Source: Vibrio celticus
Lineage (GTDB): Bacteria > Pseudomonadota > Gammaproteobacteria > Enterobacterales > Vibrionaceae
Assembly (NCBI RefSeq): GCF_024347335.1
Contig: NZ_AP025464.1
Coordinates: 620,001 to 684,000 of the forward strand
DNA length: 64,000 nt
Direction of reading: 5' to 3'
The notes under the pieces: model-generated
Told to the model about the DNA's origin: nothing
Databases searched by the model: none
What the model saw: the letters and a program-made list of their open reading frames with translations, nothing else
Position numbers and translations under genes: made by a program
Shown: piece by piece, positions 18,302 to 28,772 of the stretch
Position numbering within the stretch: position 1 is the stretch's first letter
How the letters are laid out: each line of letters opens with the position of its first letter

Positions 18302-20113
18302 ATGGTTAATCCAGTCATCATCAGCGGGGCCGAAAGCCTCGCTGAATTTCGTTTTAATAATAGTGCTCAGGCTATGCTTGAGATGCTGACGCGACACCAC
18401 TACGTGCTCAACGACTGGATGGTAGGCGTTGGTAAGTCGTACCAACTGGATAAGTTGACCACTTTGGCGTTGGAGTCGAAAACATATGATTGCGTCATTG
18501 TCTCGGCGCCGACTCGAAGAATTCTTGAAGAAAGAAAGCCCCTTCAAAGCCCTCCAGCCGATGTTAAAGTTGTCAATATACAACCCCGTCCCAGCAAGTT
18601 GTGTGGTGAAACTCGCGATCTGAGCTGGAAAGGCTACGAATGTAGAAACTTAGGTCTACTGGGCAAAAAGCACATTTGCGCCCTTTGTCCAAATAAAGAT
18701 AAGTGTTTTTGGCCCGACCAATACGGCAAGAATTTGAATGGGGCGAAAATTGTATATGCAGCTCAATCCCACTTCGTGCGTAACCCCTACTTCATCCAAC
18801 ACATCGTAACGATGGCGAAAGCAAACAATGCTTTAGTCATTTTCGATGAAGCCAATGTGAGCATAAACCATTACAGTCGATGCATATCGCCCATATCGAT
18901 TGAACAAACCCTAGAAGCCGTGCAAGAGAGTCATCTATCAGACTATGTAAAAGGCACTCTAACGCACTACCTAGAATGTTTACGACAGGCCTCGACGGAG
19001 GAACTGCGCGATATTTCTGCGTGGCGCTGCCCTGCAATTTTTCCAGATCAGATCACTCAAATCACCAGTATTGGCGATCGCATATTTGGCGATCGTTTCA
19101 TCAATATTCTGTATGACATTCAAAGCTTCGGAGTGTCTGAGGTAGAATCACGCGAAAAATTAGCGGATGGTTCAATTCACTTTCCTGCGCCGCCAGTCAA
19201 TGCGGGATACGACACAGTGCTATACAGCGGCACCACCTACCCGGACATACTCAAACTTAAGCTCGGGATGGATTTTTATAGCCCTTACTCTCACATTGAG
19301 TTCCGAGGGGAATCGACGATTTGGCACAATATCGCGTCCTCAATTGGGACTGCGACAAACTTTAAGAAAAACTCACCACAAATCCTAGATACCTTCGCCC
19401 AATTGACGCTCCAACGAGTGAGAGAAGGAAAACGCGTATTGTTGGTCTCTAAACAGAAACACGTCGACCACTGCGTTTCCTTGTTCAATCAATTTCTGGC
19501 AGAGGAAGGGGTTCAGGATATTCGTGTGGTTCCCGCAAGCGCTTACGCAGAGTGTGACGATATGACCTTAGTCCCCATGATCCATTACGGGGTCATCGGT
19601 ATTAATCAATTCGAGGAGTTCGATTGCTGCTACTGCCTAAACAGCTATTACGTAACCCAAGACATACTTAACAACGCGATTCAGGATCTACGAGCCGAGG
19701 ATGAGCGAATAGACGTGGCGATTGCAACCACTGACAACCCTCGACGGCGTTATGGCGTCATCACAGATCAAAAGTATCGGTACTCTGATGTCGCTAAAGT
19801 CGTAAACCCAATGCTGCAAACATTAGAAATGGGTGTCGTCATCCAAGCCATTGGACGTGTTCGCCCATTTACAAAATCGCGTGAAATCATCACGTTTCAA
19901 AATAACGATGCACCAAAGTCGGGTTACGACCATGAGTACACCAATCTAGATCAACTGCGAAAACACTTCTGTTTAAAAAGCAAGCAAGCCCGAACGTCGG
20001 CAAGCCTGTCAGAGCAGATCAATCAGATGATAGCCGACGGGATTAAGCAGCAAGAGATTGCTTCAACTCTTGGGATCAGCACTCGAACCGTTCGACGCCA
20101 TAAGACCGGATAA
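18302..20113 (+). CDS. Superfamily-2-like helicase with cysteine cluster and C-terminal HTH
   Basis: About 603 residues. Motifs in order: Walker A-like MVGVGKSYQL (about residue 42), SAPTRRI, a five-cysteine cluster between about 95 and 140 with CxxC in HICALCPNKDKCFW, a Walker B LVIFDEAN, a Thr-rich LYSGTTYP, and motif VI-like VVIQAIGRVRPF. The last 45 residues form a helix-turn-helix (QQEIASTLGISTRTVRRH). The Cys cluster recalls Fe-S or zinc inserts of helicases. Located between the accessory protein and a DNA polymerase, it is probably the element's replicative or repair helicase. TTG at 18296 is an alternative start. Confidence 0.75.
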   Translation: MVNPVIISGAESLAEFRFNNSAQAMLEMLTRHHYVLNDWMVGVGKSYQLDKLTTLALESKTYDCVIVSAPTRRILEERKPLQSPPADVKVVNIQPRPSKLCGETRDLSWKGYECRNLGLLGKKHICALCPNKDKCFWPDQYGKNLNGAKIVYAAQSHFVRNPYFIQHIVTMAKANNALVIFDEANVSINHYSRCISPISIEQTLEAVQESHLSDYVKGTLTHYLECLRQASTEELRDISAWRCPAIFPDQITQITSIGDRIFGDRFINILYDIQSFGVSEVESREKLADGSIHFPAPPVNAGYDTVLYSGTTYPDILKLKLGMDFYSPYSHIEFRGESTIWHNIASSIGTATNFKKNSPQILDTFAQLTLQRVREGKRVLLVSKQKHVDHCVSLFNQFLAEEGVQDIRVVPASAYAECDDMTLVPMIHYGVIGINQFEEFDCCYCLNSYYVTQDILNNAIQDLRAEDERIDVAIATTDNPRRRYGVITDQKYRYSDVAKVVNPMLQTLEMGVVIQAIGRVRPFTKSREIITFQNNDAPKSGYDHEYTNLDQLRKHFCLKSKQARTSASLSEQINQMIADGIKQQEIASTLGISTRTVRRHKTG

Positions 20114-20148
20114 CCAACACTAACTCAGCAAGGAAGGCATTGTCAGAA

Positions 20149-22209
20149 ATGCTTTCCTTACAACTTAAAGGTCATGCAATGGAATTATTACCTGGAACCC
20201 AAGCGCATCTAAAAAAGAGAACAAACCCACCATCGAGTGCCTTGATTCTGCCTCAAGATACGTCACATACCATCGGGAAAACTCAGTTCATTCAGCATGA
20301 AGCCGAGCTCGAACAATTGATTGATCTGGCATACCAATTAACTCTATCCGCTGTCAGTCTCAGCTTTCAATTCACTTACTCGACTCCGGTAGTCACGCTA
20401 CCGAACGGCAATGACAGATATGATATTTCGTCCATGACTCCACGCTTACTCAGCATGACGCTGATGGAGAACACAAGTAACTCACTAGCGCTGCACTCGT
20501 TCGTCATTGACGTTGCGACTCCCTCGATTAGTCCAAAACTACAAAGCCTTTTCGATCTGCCTGTGACCTACGTAACCCACGACGCCAAATCTGACCTGCA
20601 CTGTATTTGGTCATTGGGCCTACACGAGCCCAGATATTGGTGGGATACCTGCATTGCAGAAAAAGCCAGATATCTTGGTCAACACAATAACGCTAAGCCC
20701 GCACAAGGTATTTCAACGGTCGAAAAGATACAAGCCCAAAAAACATTGGCTGAACAGAACATGGTGTTTTATGGCTTAGCGGAGACAGCTCAACGTTACA
20801 ATGTACAAAACGGCCTCGCTTCCAGCGTGAAGTTACAGATGGGCTCTGAGCAAGACCACCAGTCTTTTTCTGCCTTCCAGATTGAACGGACGTCGCAGCT
20901 CAGCATCACGGTGGCAAAACTGTATCTACCACAAAGCCAATCCTGCCTCATCTTTGGTATCCACCAACACCTTATCAGTATTGAGATGCCTTGGATCGTG
21001 ACTAACGCCGCTATCGAGTGGAACGGCTTTAAAGTATGCAGAGATAAGTGCAGTCAAATTCTCGAAGCGTGCGAGCGTAAATTTAATCTATACAGTCAAG
21101 AGCTCGCACAACTAGGGATGACAAACCCCAATAGCCAGCATCAAAAACAAGCGCTTTTTGCTTCACTCGGATTACTACATCACTTCAAAGATGGTGACGA
21201 CTATAATTTTAAACGTGAAATGCTAAGCAAAAACTATGCTTTGCACCCTGCTGTGGCATTCTTGGCCAAATATACGCATATCGATTCTGTCTACAAAGAC
21301 GTCATTTTACAGCCCGGTATTGTCGGTAGTGACGGACGCGTTCACCCAGAACAAAAACAGCTTACGGCTGCGACAGGCCGACAGGCTACCGTTGCGCCGA
21401 ATATCTTAGGTCTTCCTGCTGTCCTTCGTCCGTTAGTGGTTGCACAAGACGGTTACGCGATTGGAGAAGTCGATCTGGCACAGATTGAGGTGGCGATTGC
21501 TGCTGGCGTGTATGGCGACTCAAACTTAGTCAAGATGTACAACCAAGGCGACCTATACACAGCCATGGCACAAGAGTTCTTCAGCGAAGAGTTAGAATCA
21601 GAATACCGCAGCTGCGATTCGTCGGCCTTCAAAGAGAAACATCCAGAGAAACGAGCCATCATGAAGCAATGTACACTTGGCCTAATTTACGGTATCACCA
21701 GCTTCGGAATAGCGAAAAAACTCAATATCAGTGTCAACAAGGCCACGGAGCTGATGGATAAGTTTCTATCGATGTTTCCCGAACTGCAAAAAGCCATTAA
21801 GAGAATGCCCCGGTATGGCACTCTGCGAGGGCATGTCAGCACTGCAACGGGATTGCACCGATACCGCCAATTGGATGCTAAGCGCGGCCACACTGAGAAA
21901 AATTGGATGGTAAACATGCCAGTACAAGGTACAGCAGCAGCCTTGTTCAAAGCAGCCGGAAATCGACTTCATCAGTTATATAAAGGTTACAACGCCAAAT
22001 TGATCGTTGCGATGCACGATGCCTTTGTTTTCGAAGTACCTAAAGAACACTTAAATGTAGTCAGTGAGTTAACAGCGCAGATCATGACCCAAGTGGTTCA
22101 GGAAATGTACCCACAGTTGAAGATAAGGTCTGATATCAACATAAGCCAACCAGACTGTTGGACCAAAGATGGTGATCCGAACACACTTGATGTGTGGCTA
22201 GCCAAATGA
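20149..22209 (+). CDS. Family-A DNA polymerase with 3'-5' exonuclease-like domain
   Basis: About 686 residues. The C-terminal part has motif A (EVDLAQIEVAIAAGVYGD), motif B (KRAIMKQCTLGLIYGITSFG, Arg-x-Lys-Tyr-Gly) and motif C (LIVAMHDAFVFEV), with the catalytic Asp of A and C present. An N-terminal DEDD-like exonuclease region shows FVIDVATPS (Asp kept, the usual Glu changed to Ala), HDAKSDL and WWDTCIAEKA, so proofreading may be weak or absent. No 5' nuclease domain. AGGAAGG at 20131-20137 supports ATG 20149, with TTG 20140 as alternative. Distinct from chromosomal PolA (about 930 aa). Confidence 0.88.
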   Translation: MLSLQLKGHAMELLPGTQAHLKKRTNPPSSALILPQDTSHTIGKTQFIQHEAELEQLIDLAYQLTLSAVSLSFQFTYSTPVVTLPNGNDRYDISSMTPRLLSMTLMENTSNSLALHSFVIDVATPSISPKLQSLFDLPVTYVTHDAKSDLHCIWSLGLHEPRYWWDTCIAEKARYLGQHNNAKPAQGISTVEKIQAQKTLAEQNMVFYGLAETAQRYNVQNGLASSVKLQMGSEQDHQSFSAFQIERTSQLSITVAKLYLPQSQSCLIFGIHQHLISIEMPWIVTNAAIEWNGFKVCRDKCSQILEACERKFNLYSQELAQLGMTNPNSQHQKQALFASLGLLHHFKDGDDYNFKREMLSKNYALHPAVAFLAKYTHIDSVYKDVILQPGIVGSDGRVHPEQKQLTAATGRQATVAPNILGLPAVLRPLVVAQDGYAIGEVDLAQIEVAIAAGVYGDSNLVKMYNQGDLYTAMAQEFFSEELESEYRSCDSSAFKEKHPEKRAIMKQCTLGLIYGITSFGIAKKLNISVNKATELMDKFLSMFPELQKAIKRMPRYGTLRGHVSTATGLHRYRQLDAKRGHTEKNWMVNMPVQGTAAALFKAAGNRLHQLYKGYNAKLIVAMHDAFVFEVPKEHLNVVSELTAQIMTQVVQEMYPQLKIRSDINISQPDCWTKDGDPNTLDVWLAK

Positions 22210-22216
22210 CCAGAAC

Positions 22217-22259
22217 TGGACGCAAAGCCTAATAAGTTTGAATTTAGGTTTTGTGGCCG
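22217..22259. repeat. Module-border hairpin H1
   Basis: GGAC, AAAGCCTAA, loop, TTTAGGTTTTG, GGCC over 41 nt, 8 nt beyond the polymerase stop and followed by CTCTTTT. Could serve as its terminator. Same layout as the hairpins at 15096, 28773 and 39556. Confidence 0.6.
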
Positions 22260-22795
22260 ACTCTTTTGGTTCTCAATCGTGACTGGTAGGTAAATCGATA
22301 CTTAGTTGATTGGATAGTCAACTTTACTAGTGATCACATTTAGTGGTATCAAAGCTCTAGCTCACTTATACCCCAATATCGTTTAGTGCAAAAAAAATTA
22401 GTCCATCATATCAACTCGAGTGAGACTTACTTCAACTAACCCAAAGATCTTAAAACTATTGTCTGCTGAATATAAACCGTGAGCTTACGACTTATTAATG
22501 CATAGATTTTTTAAGTAAAATCTCCTTACTTGGTATTGCGACCTGATAATACGCATCAGAACACACAATTATCGTTCTTGCTATTTACGCTTAGGAGTGG
22601 TTTTTGTTATTTTAGTCAGTGACTTAAAGTGGTCAATAGTGCGGAGGCTGAAGTGGTTTTCGCTAAATTACTCCCGTATTTGTAATGATCAGACATGACT
22701 ACCCAATACTAATCGTGACCTTATAAGAATGGTTGCCCTTGGAAGAGGTAATCCTTGTCATTTTTTAGAAAGTATATACATAAAGGATCTCTCTC
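22260..22795. other. Intergenic stretch between polymerase and Avs-like gene
   Basis: About 535 nt, AT-rich, without a believable reading frame. The promoter of the large NTPase gene should be here. I see no tRNA or strong hairpin beyond H1. Confidence 0.45.
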
Positions 22796-25700
22796 TTGAC
22801 AAGACTTTCAGGAATAAAGCCATCTCAGTTGACACGAGTTGGATATACGTATCAAGATCTTATGTGTATTCGTATGCTGATAAATTGGTATCACGAGCCA
22901 GAAAAATACCAATGGATGAGTATTGAGGATAACCAAGGGCTAGGTGGTGTAAAAAGCCTAGATGATGTTATTTGTTTTACAGCTAGTGGTGAGTATGAGC
23001 TTTATCAAGTCAAATTCACAATCGATTCAACTCGTGAAGACCTAAGGCTTGATTTTGATTGGCTATTAAAGAAAAAGCCGAAGGGTACTTCTTTAATAGA
23101 GAAATGGTCTGCTGATCTTGAAAGGTTCGGCGATTCAAATGTGATATCGATAGCCAAGCTCATTACGAATAGGAAGCCCGACACTGTTCTATCCAATTGT
23201 CTTCATGAAAACAAGATCGATTACAACTTAGTTCCAGACGAAGTAAAGTCTAGAGTATCTACCCAGCTTGGCGACGAACGAAAAGCCATAACATTCTTCG
23301 AAAACCTAATTTTTGAGCACAGCCAACACGAAATCGAAGATTTAGAATTCAAGCTTCAGGACTCACTAGTTCCCGATCATGCAAATAATGAAAGTTGGCT
23401 TCAGCTATTAAAAACGGTTGAGCGTTGGGCAACTCGAAAAAACGAGCCATCCCCAGACGGGAGAATTTGCCTCGAGCATATTCACGAGATCTTATCCCTT
23501 GGTTCAAAAAGGACTATATCTCAGTTTTTTGAGGTACCGGGAGGCTACATACCACCTTTAGAAGAATTCCATAGCGAAATACTAGAAAGAACCACCAAGC
23601 CTGGCTGCTCGGTTATCTCAGGTCTTCCAGGCATGGGGAAGAGTACATATCTTTCTTTCTTGACCGACCAACTTATAGAGAAGAAGACACCAGTTATAAG
23701 GCATCATTATTATTTGTCTCCACATTTTATAGGAGACAGGATTGCCTTCAATAACGCAGCACAATCCCTACAAAGCCAGATAAAGAGCCTATACCCATCT
23801 GATTTTTCTCAGGATGAACTCGATCCAGAGAAATTAGACATGTGGATTCGCAAGGCTGCTGACATGGCGACTGAAAGTAATGAAATACTTGTCGTCATCA
23901 TTGATGGGCTAGACCATGTTTATCGTGAAAGATCAGATATCAGTCAACTTGAACATCTAGTTAATCGAATTGATCCACTCAAAGAAAAAATTTGCTTACT
24001 CTATGGTACACAACCAATAAGTGACGAATATTTACCTAATTCGTTATTACGATCAGCGCCAAGAGATAAGTCATGGCTCGATATTCCAGCTATGGGACTA
24101 GCTGCTATTAAGGATAGAGTAGACTTCTTGGTCTCAATTGAAGAAATAAATGTTGTTGGTGTGGATGAGCACAGAAGGCAAGAAGTCGTAGAAATATCAC
24201 AGGCATTGCTAGACATTTCAAAAGGATATCCCCTCCATATTATTTATTCTCTGAACAGCATGAAGTTGGCTAGAAATAAAATCAATAAATATGACGTGGA
24301 AAGGCTTCCAACCTGCCCTGATGGGGATATACACGCATACTATGAGAATTTGTGGGTTTCACTATCTGAAAGTGCGAAAGAAATTCTCCTTCTTATTGTG
24401 AATGCTGACTTTTCATGGCCGGATAAAACGCATTTGGAATTTTGTTTTGATGACAGTCTTATTTTTAGGAATAGCTTTTCTGAAATTCAACACCTCATTG
24501 AAAATAGACTTAGCGGAATAACGCCATTTCATAACAGCTTGTTTGTTTATCTAAAGCGAAAAGATGCTTTTTCCAAATCAAAAGAAAGGCTAAATAAGAA
24601 ATCAAAAACCTGGATCGACCGACATGCCCCCGAATACTGGAAATGGGGTTGGGATTGGATAATTCAAGCAAATTTAGGGAATGCTACTCCTCTACTACAA
24701 GGGATCACCAAAGAATGGCTCGTCCGGTCACTCTGCAAAGCATATCCATTAGAGCATATAGAACACATAGTCGGTGTTGCTGAAAGTATAGCCTTCGAAC
24801 AATCACTATATTCTGAGCTATTAAGACTTCGGACTTTGAAAATGAGATTGCTTAATGGTCCTGAATTTCAGATACAGGACTTTAGTCAATTTTTGGACTG
24901 TTCACTTAACTGTTCATCAGATACTTTCGGGCTTCTTTGGAGAGCCGATAATCTGAGGATTATTCCTGATAATGAAATAGTAATCGTTGCTAAGCATTTA
25001 CAAGGAAAAAATGAAAGAATCGTCAAAGATTGTGAAAGAGAAATTTATCGCAGGATACAATTTTATGCTCGACTGGAGGACTCTAATCACTATCAGACAT
25101 TAAACAGTCTTGTTGATGACTATTTACAAGTCTTGATGAGTTATGAGAATCCTGATTTAGAGGTCATCAATGAATTTTATGAAAGACTTACTGATAAGTC
25201 ATCGTCCTTCACTAGGATCGTAGAACTTCTTATCCAATATGGGCATAGACATTTACTACTAGATTTATCTGTCTTTGATATACCAAAGAGTATTTCCTCA
25301 AAAATAATTGATGAAATTGTTTTAGCAGCTTGCATTGAAGGTGTATCGTTAACAGAAGCATTCCCAAACCTTCGTATTTCCAATTCCAGCCTAGGACTAC
25401 TCCATTTATTACTAAATGGGAAAGATGTTGAATCTGATGAACTCCCGCAATTAGAGTGTCCAGAGGAATATGAAGGTGCTACTTATAATCTTTTCTATCA
25501 GTACTTCTTCAATACTCTTGCTCACAGGTTTAGTAACTCGGTCGTGATTGAGGAACCGCATTTGGTCGAACCGAACAGTATCGAAGAGTTTATTAAAAAT
25601 GCGTGGGTCACTTTTCAATATGCATCGACCACTATCGCTGAAAAACTTAAGGCAGGGGATAAATTCGAAGTATCGGATCTATACAATTGTTTCGTCATTC

Positions 25701-28525
25701 TTGCACTACCAGATCAATACCGGATGGGTTATAAGTTAACGTCCATATTATTCAATATAAGGAAATCTCTAGCTAAGATATCCTTACATCTAAGCATTAT
25801 CTGTGACTCGGTTGACGAGCTTACTATGTTCAATGAAAGCGACTTTTCAATGATTACAGAAAGCCTCTGGTGGAGTTCGCATGTATTTTTCGATGTTTCA
25901 GCTCAAAATTCTATTATTAGCTTTCCTAAAGGTATTACATCTCAAGCATTTCACAAGCTCTTTGATGCCGAGATTCTCCGCAGAGAGGACACTGCCACAC
26001 TAGCAAATGACAGCCTTGCAATAGGAATTTTGGCAAGCAAGTACGGACTTCACGATGAAGCTAGCCTATTTCTCAAACGTGCCGCTTTGAATATGGTCGG
26101 GTATGGCCATAGAAAAGACATTACCCTACATGAAGTTTTTGAAGCCATTGACGAGTGCTCGAACTCGAACTGTCCTCAAGTACCAGGTTGGTTGAGGCGC
26201 GTAGCAACATTTACAACAGATGTTTTTGATTTTTCAGAACGAGAAATAGGGCATATTCCAAATTGGTTCACAAAATTATTAGCAAAACACAACCCAGAAC
26301 GTCTGGTTGATGAATTTGACTATCATTTGTCAGAAGAAAATTGGCATCGAACAGATGTTATTCTTGAGAACATAATCAAGACATTTCCACTGTCTACACA
26401 ATCAGAGCATTCATTTCTACGTTGTATGACCACAGTTGATTCACTCAGAGCATTAAAAGAAAGGGCTGAGGGAAACGCAACACTAGACACAATTTATCAA
26501 GAGCAATACAAAATTCTTGGTGGTATTCCCCCACTTCTTAGAGAACTAAATTCGACAGAACATGAAGAAACATCTGAATTCTCTGACGTTAAGACTATCC
26601 AGCCGAACAACCTGGATGAATTTAGGTCTACTTTACACTCCATATCATACAAGGTTCGCAAGAAATTTGTCATAGATTGGATAACGTACTGGAAAGAGCA
26701 AGGTCAGGGGGCCATTATTCTCAATTCGTTTAACGAATATTATGAACAAGAAAAATCAGACTATGAGCTTGATAGGTGTCTACATGAAATATTTCTATTG
26801 AGTAAAGATATTAATGGCAAGACAAAAGCATATACATGGGCCGTTAGGGATATAAAACTAAACAATAGCTGGAATCGGTATTCTCACTCCCAATCAGAAG
26901 AATCATTAAGAGAATATGGCTCAACATATAAGAACAAATGGGAAAATATTTTACGAGATACAATGCCGGCAGGCTCATCGAAGGTACAAAGAGACGAGGC
27001 AATAATTGTTCCCTCTACTCAACTTGTGACTTATTTAGTTGCCGCAGGCCAATTGGATCTTGCTGCTGAAATTACAGAAGCCATGGTTAGTGGTCTTGAG
27101 GGAGATATTGCACATCTTCCACTAAATGAACTGTATTGGTATAAGCAACCTATTGAAAAAAGACTTGCACCCTTACATCTAATATATCTTCATTATAAAT
27201 GGCCTGACCGCTATGCTAGACTCCAAACTGCAAAGCAAATCTCAATGCTCTTGCAAGACGATGCTAATACTGAGTTTCGTTCGCTATATATCCAATACCT
27301 ATCAAAACAGCAGTACGAAGTTGATATCGTAGATTACTTGTCAATTCTCTTACTTATTGAAAAATCTCCCTTTCACAAAGAAGAGATAGTTCAAAACATA
27401 CGTTTCCCTTCTATTATATCGGATGAACTGATATCAAAGCTGGGCTATATGGATGCAGGAAGAGATGATTTAACACCTTTATATTCTGAGTTTTTGGAAG
27501 GTCTAATTCCAAATAGAGCAAAGTATGAAAGATATGCCAATGGCCTTGCATTGAGGTACATAATGACTATCGAAGAGTTGGAAAAAGAACATAAAGCACC
27601 GCTAGTTAAGCATTTCCTTCTTGAATGGGAACAAATTCAGGAAAGGCACTTTTGTCCTGTTTTCAACCCCCATAATTTCTGTGGTGATCAGTTTTCCTCT
27701 CGAGATAAAATTAGCTGTAGTTTTTCATGGACTGCAGAGTCATCAATATTATCTGCGTATACTAGGACGTTGGCTTACGCTATCGATCAATACTCTATTC
27801 CAGTAGATATGGCTTTGATGCATGCTGAAGAAGTATTACCCTTTGGTTCCATTGCAATAAATCTCTCACCTTCAGATTCGCCTAAGCTCTGGCCTAGGTT
27901 AGATGATTTAAAGAAGGATGATCTTTTACCTGGTCAAAGTGAACTTGAGCAATACCTTTCCCAGATAGCCAACTCTGACGAAATATTATTACATGCCAAT
28001 GGTCCTGTTCTCAGAAACTATACCGGTGTTTGTATTGATCTGAGGGTAATCTTAGTCTCTCTACATGAGATCGAAATGGTCGACCCTCATTACATATTCG
28101 ATTCAATTAATAGTGCAAGGAATACTAAAGAAGGTATTTTTCCTTTAGCCAAGTGGACTTGGCCGTCTTCTTTTGGGCGGTGGGAAATTGATTGGCTATC
28201 TAGGGGTTATTTCCGTCCTACTTATTGTGTTGGAGATTTACCAATAAGCTCAGTAACCCAGAATGAATCCAGCGTAGAATATTTTGGCGGTACGGTAAGT
28301 AATGGTGTCTGGAGGTATTGGGTAGAACACTGGTATCCAGCGCATCGAATAGAAGTTGGTAGCTCATTGGGAACTTACATGACTGTATCTAAGGACTTTT
28401 TTTCAAAGTTCAAAGAGCACACTAACAGTAATTATTATTTAGTTGCTGAAATGACTTGTGTTGACCGTCGTGAATTCATGCGTGATGAGGACTCTATTGT
28501 AACTTTCGCCATACAGCCTATTTAG
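22796..28525 (+). CDS. Avs-like STAND NTPase with N-terminal Cap4-like nuclease
   Basis: A 1909-residue protein with the layout of antiviral STAND (Avs) proteins. Residues 1-100 form a PD-(D/E)XK domain: GYTYQDLMCIRMLINWY, SIEDNQGLGGVKSLDDVICF (Glu44, Asp57), then ELYQVKF (Gln71, Lys73). The NTPase core starts near residue 270 with Walker A GLPGMGKST and has Walker B LVVIIDGLDHV (about 370) and CLLYGTQP. From about 650 to the end is a long helical sensor region. In Avs proteins that region binds a phage protein (terminase or portal) and the oligomer then cuts DNA. TTG at 22796 has a good AAAGGAT site 7 nt upstream. Low GC, alone in its module. Which Avs class it belongs to is open. Confidence 0.8.
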   Translation: MTRLSGIKPSQLTRVGYTYQDLMCIRMLINWYHEPEKYQWMSIEDNQGLGGVKSLDDVICFTASGEYELYQVKFTIDSTREDLRLDFDWLLKKKPKGTSLIEKWSADLERFGDSNVISIAKLITNRKPDTVLSNCLHENKIDYNLVPDEVKSRVSTQLGDERKAITFFENLIFEHSQHEIEDLEFKLQDSLVPDHANNESWLQLLKTVERWATRKNEPSPDGRICLEHIHEILSLGSKRTISQFFEVPGGYIPPLEEFHSEILERTTKPGCSVISGLPGMGKSTYLSFLTDQLIEKKTPVIRHHYYLSPHFIGDRIAFNNAAQSLQSQIKSLYPSDFSQDELDPEKLDMWIRKAADMATESNEILVVIIDGLDHVYRERSDISQLEHLVNRIDPLKEKICLLYGTQPISDEYLPNSLLRSAPRDKSWLDIPAMGLAAIKDRVDFLVSIEEINVVGVDEHRRQEVVEISQALLDISKGYPLHIIYSLNSMKLARNKINKYDVERLPTCPDGDIHAYYENLWVSLSESAKEILLLIVNADFSWPDKTHLEFCFDDSLIFRNSFSEIQHLIENRLSGITPFHNSLFVYLKRKDAFSKSKERLNKKSKTWIDRHAPEYWKWGWDWIIQANLGNATPLLQGITKEWLVRSLCKAYPLEHIEHIVGVAESIAFEQSLYSELLRLRTLKMRLLNGPEFQIQDFSQFLDCSLNCSSDTFGLLWRADNLRIIPDNEIVIVAKHLQGKNERIVKDCEREIYRRIQFYARLEDSNHYQTLNSLVDDYLQVLMSYENPDLEVINEFYERLTDKSSSFTRIVELLIQYGHRHLLLDLSVFDIPKSISSKIIDEIVLAACIEGVSLTEAFPNLRISNSSLGLLHLLLNGKDVESDELPQLECPEEYEGATYNLFYQYFFNTLAHRFSNSVVIEEPHLVEPNSIEEFIKNAWVTFQYASTTIAEKLKAGDKFEVSDLYNCFVILALPDQYRMGYKLTSILFNIRKSLAKISLHLSIICDSVDELTMFNESDFSMITESLWWSSHVFFDVSAQNSIISFPKGITSQAFHKLFDAEILRREDTATLANDSLAIGILASKYGLHDEASLFLKRAALNMVGYGHRKDITLHEVFEAIDECSNSNCPQVPGWLRRVATFTTDVFDFSEREIGHIPNWFTKLLAKHNPERLVDEFDYHLSEENWHRTDVILENIIKTFPLSTQSEHSFLRCMTTVDSLRALKERAEGNATLDTIYQEQYKILGGIPPLLRELNSTEHEETSEFSDVKTIQPNNLDEFRSTLHSISYKVRKKFVIDWITYWKEQGQGAIILNSFNEYYEQEKSDYELDRCLHEIFLLSKDINGKTKAYTWAVRDIKLNNSWNRYSHSQSEESLREYGSTYKNKWENILRDTMPAGSSKVQRDEAIIVPSTQLVTYLVAAGQLDLAAEITEAMVSGLEGDIAHLPLNELYWYKQPIEKRLAPLHLIYLHYKWPDRYARLQTAKQISMLLQDDANTEFRSLYIQYLSKQQYEVDIVDYLSILLLIEKSPFHKEEIVQNIRFPSIISDELISKLGYMDAGRDDLTPLYSEFLEGLIPNRAKYERYANGLALRYIMTIEELEKEHKAPLVKHFLLEWEQIQERHFCPVFNPHNFCGDQFSSRDKISCSFSWTAESSILSAYTRTLAYAIDQYSIPVDMALMHAEEVLPFGSIAINLSPSDSPKLWPRLDDLKKDDLLPGQSELEQYLSQIANSDEILLHANGPVLRNYTGVCIDLRVILVSLHEIEMVDPHYIFDSINSARNTKEGIFPLAKWTWPSSFGRWEIDWLSRGYFRPTYCVGDLPISSVTQNESSVEYFGGTVSNGVWRYWVEHWYPAHRIEVGSSLGTYMTVSKDFFSKFKEHTNSNYYLVAEMTCVDRREFMRDEDSIVTFAIQPI

Positions 28526-28526
28526 G

Positions 28527-28662
28527 AAATCATGTTCGTAATAGTTACATTGAACAATATGGTGAAAAAGGTAAAGTTCACTATTACCATATTAATAGCG
28601 GAAAAGTTAATGTAGAACCTACGCTTAGGAGTTCCATTACGGAAATTCAGGCTGAGCGCTAA
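28527..28662 (+). pseudogene. Possible 3' fragment of a lost gene
   Basis: Right after the Avs-like stop, in another frame, 45 codons read like real protein (NSYIEQYGEKGKVHYYHI, then VNVEPTLRSSITEIQAER) before a TAA at 28660. There is no start codon with ribosome site. It may be the end of a gene whose front was replaced by the Avs module. Confidence 0.35.
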
Positions 28663-28772
28663 CATACGTTTAAGGTTTCAAGATACTTTTCTAATTTGAA
28701 CTAAGTACTTTAGACCAAAATACCTAAAACGTTTGTGTCAAAAACAATTCAGTATCCGTAAACACAAGTAAA

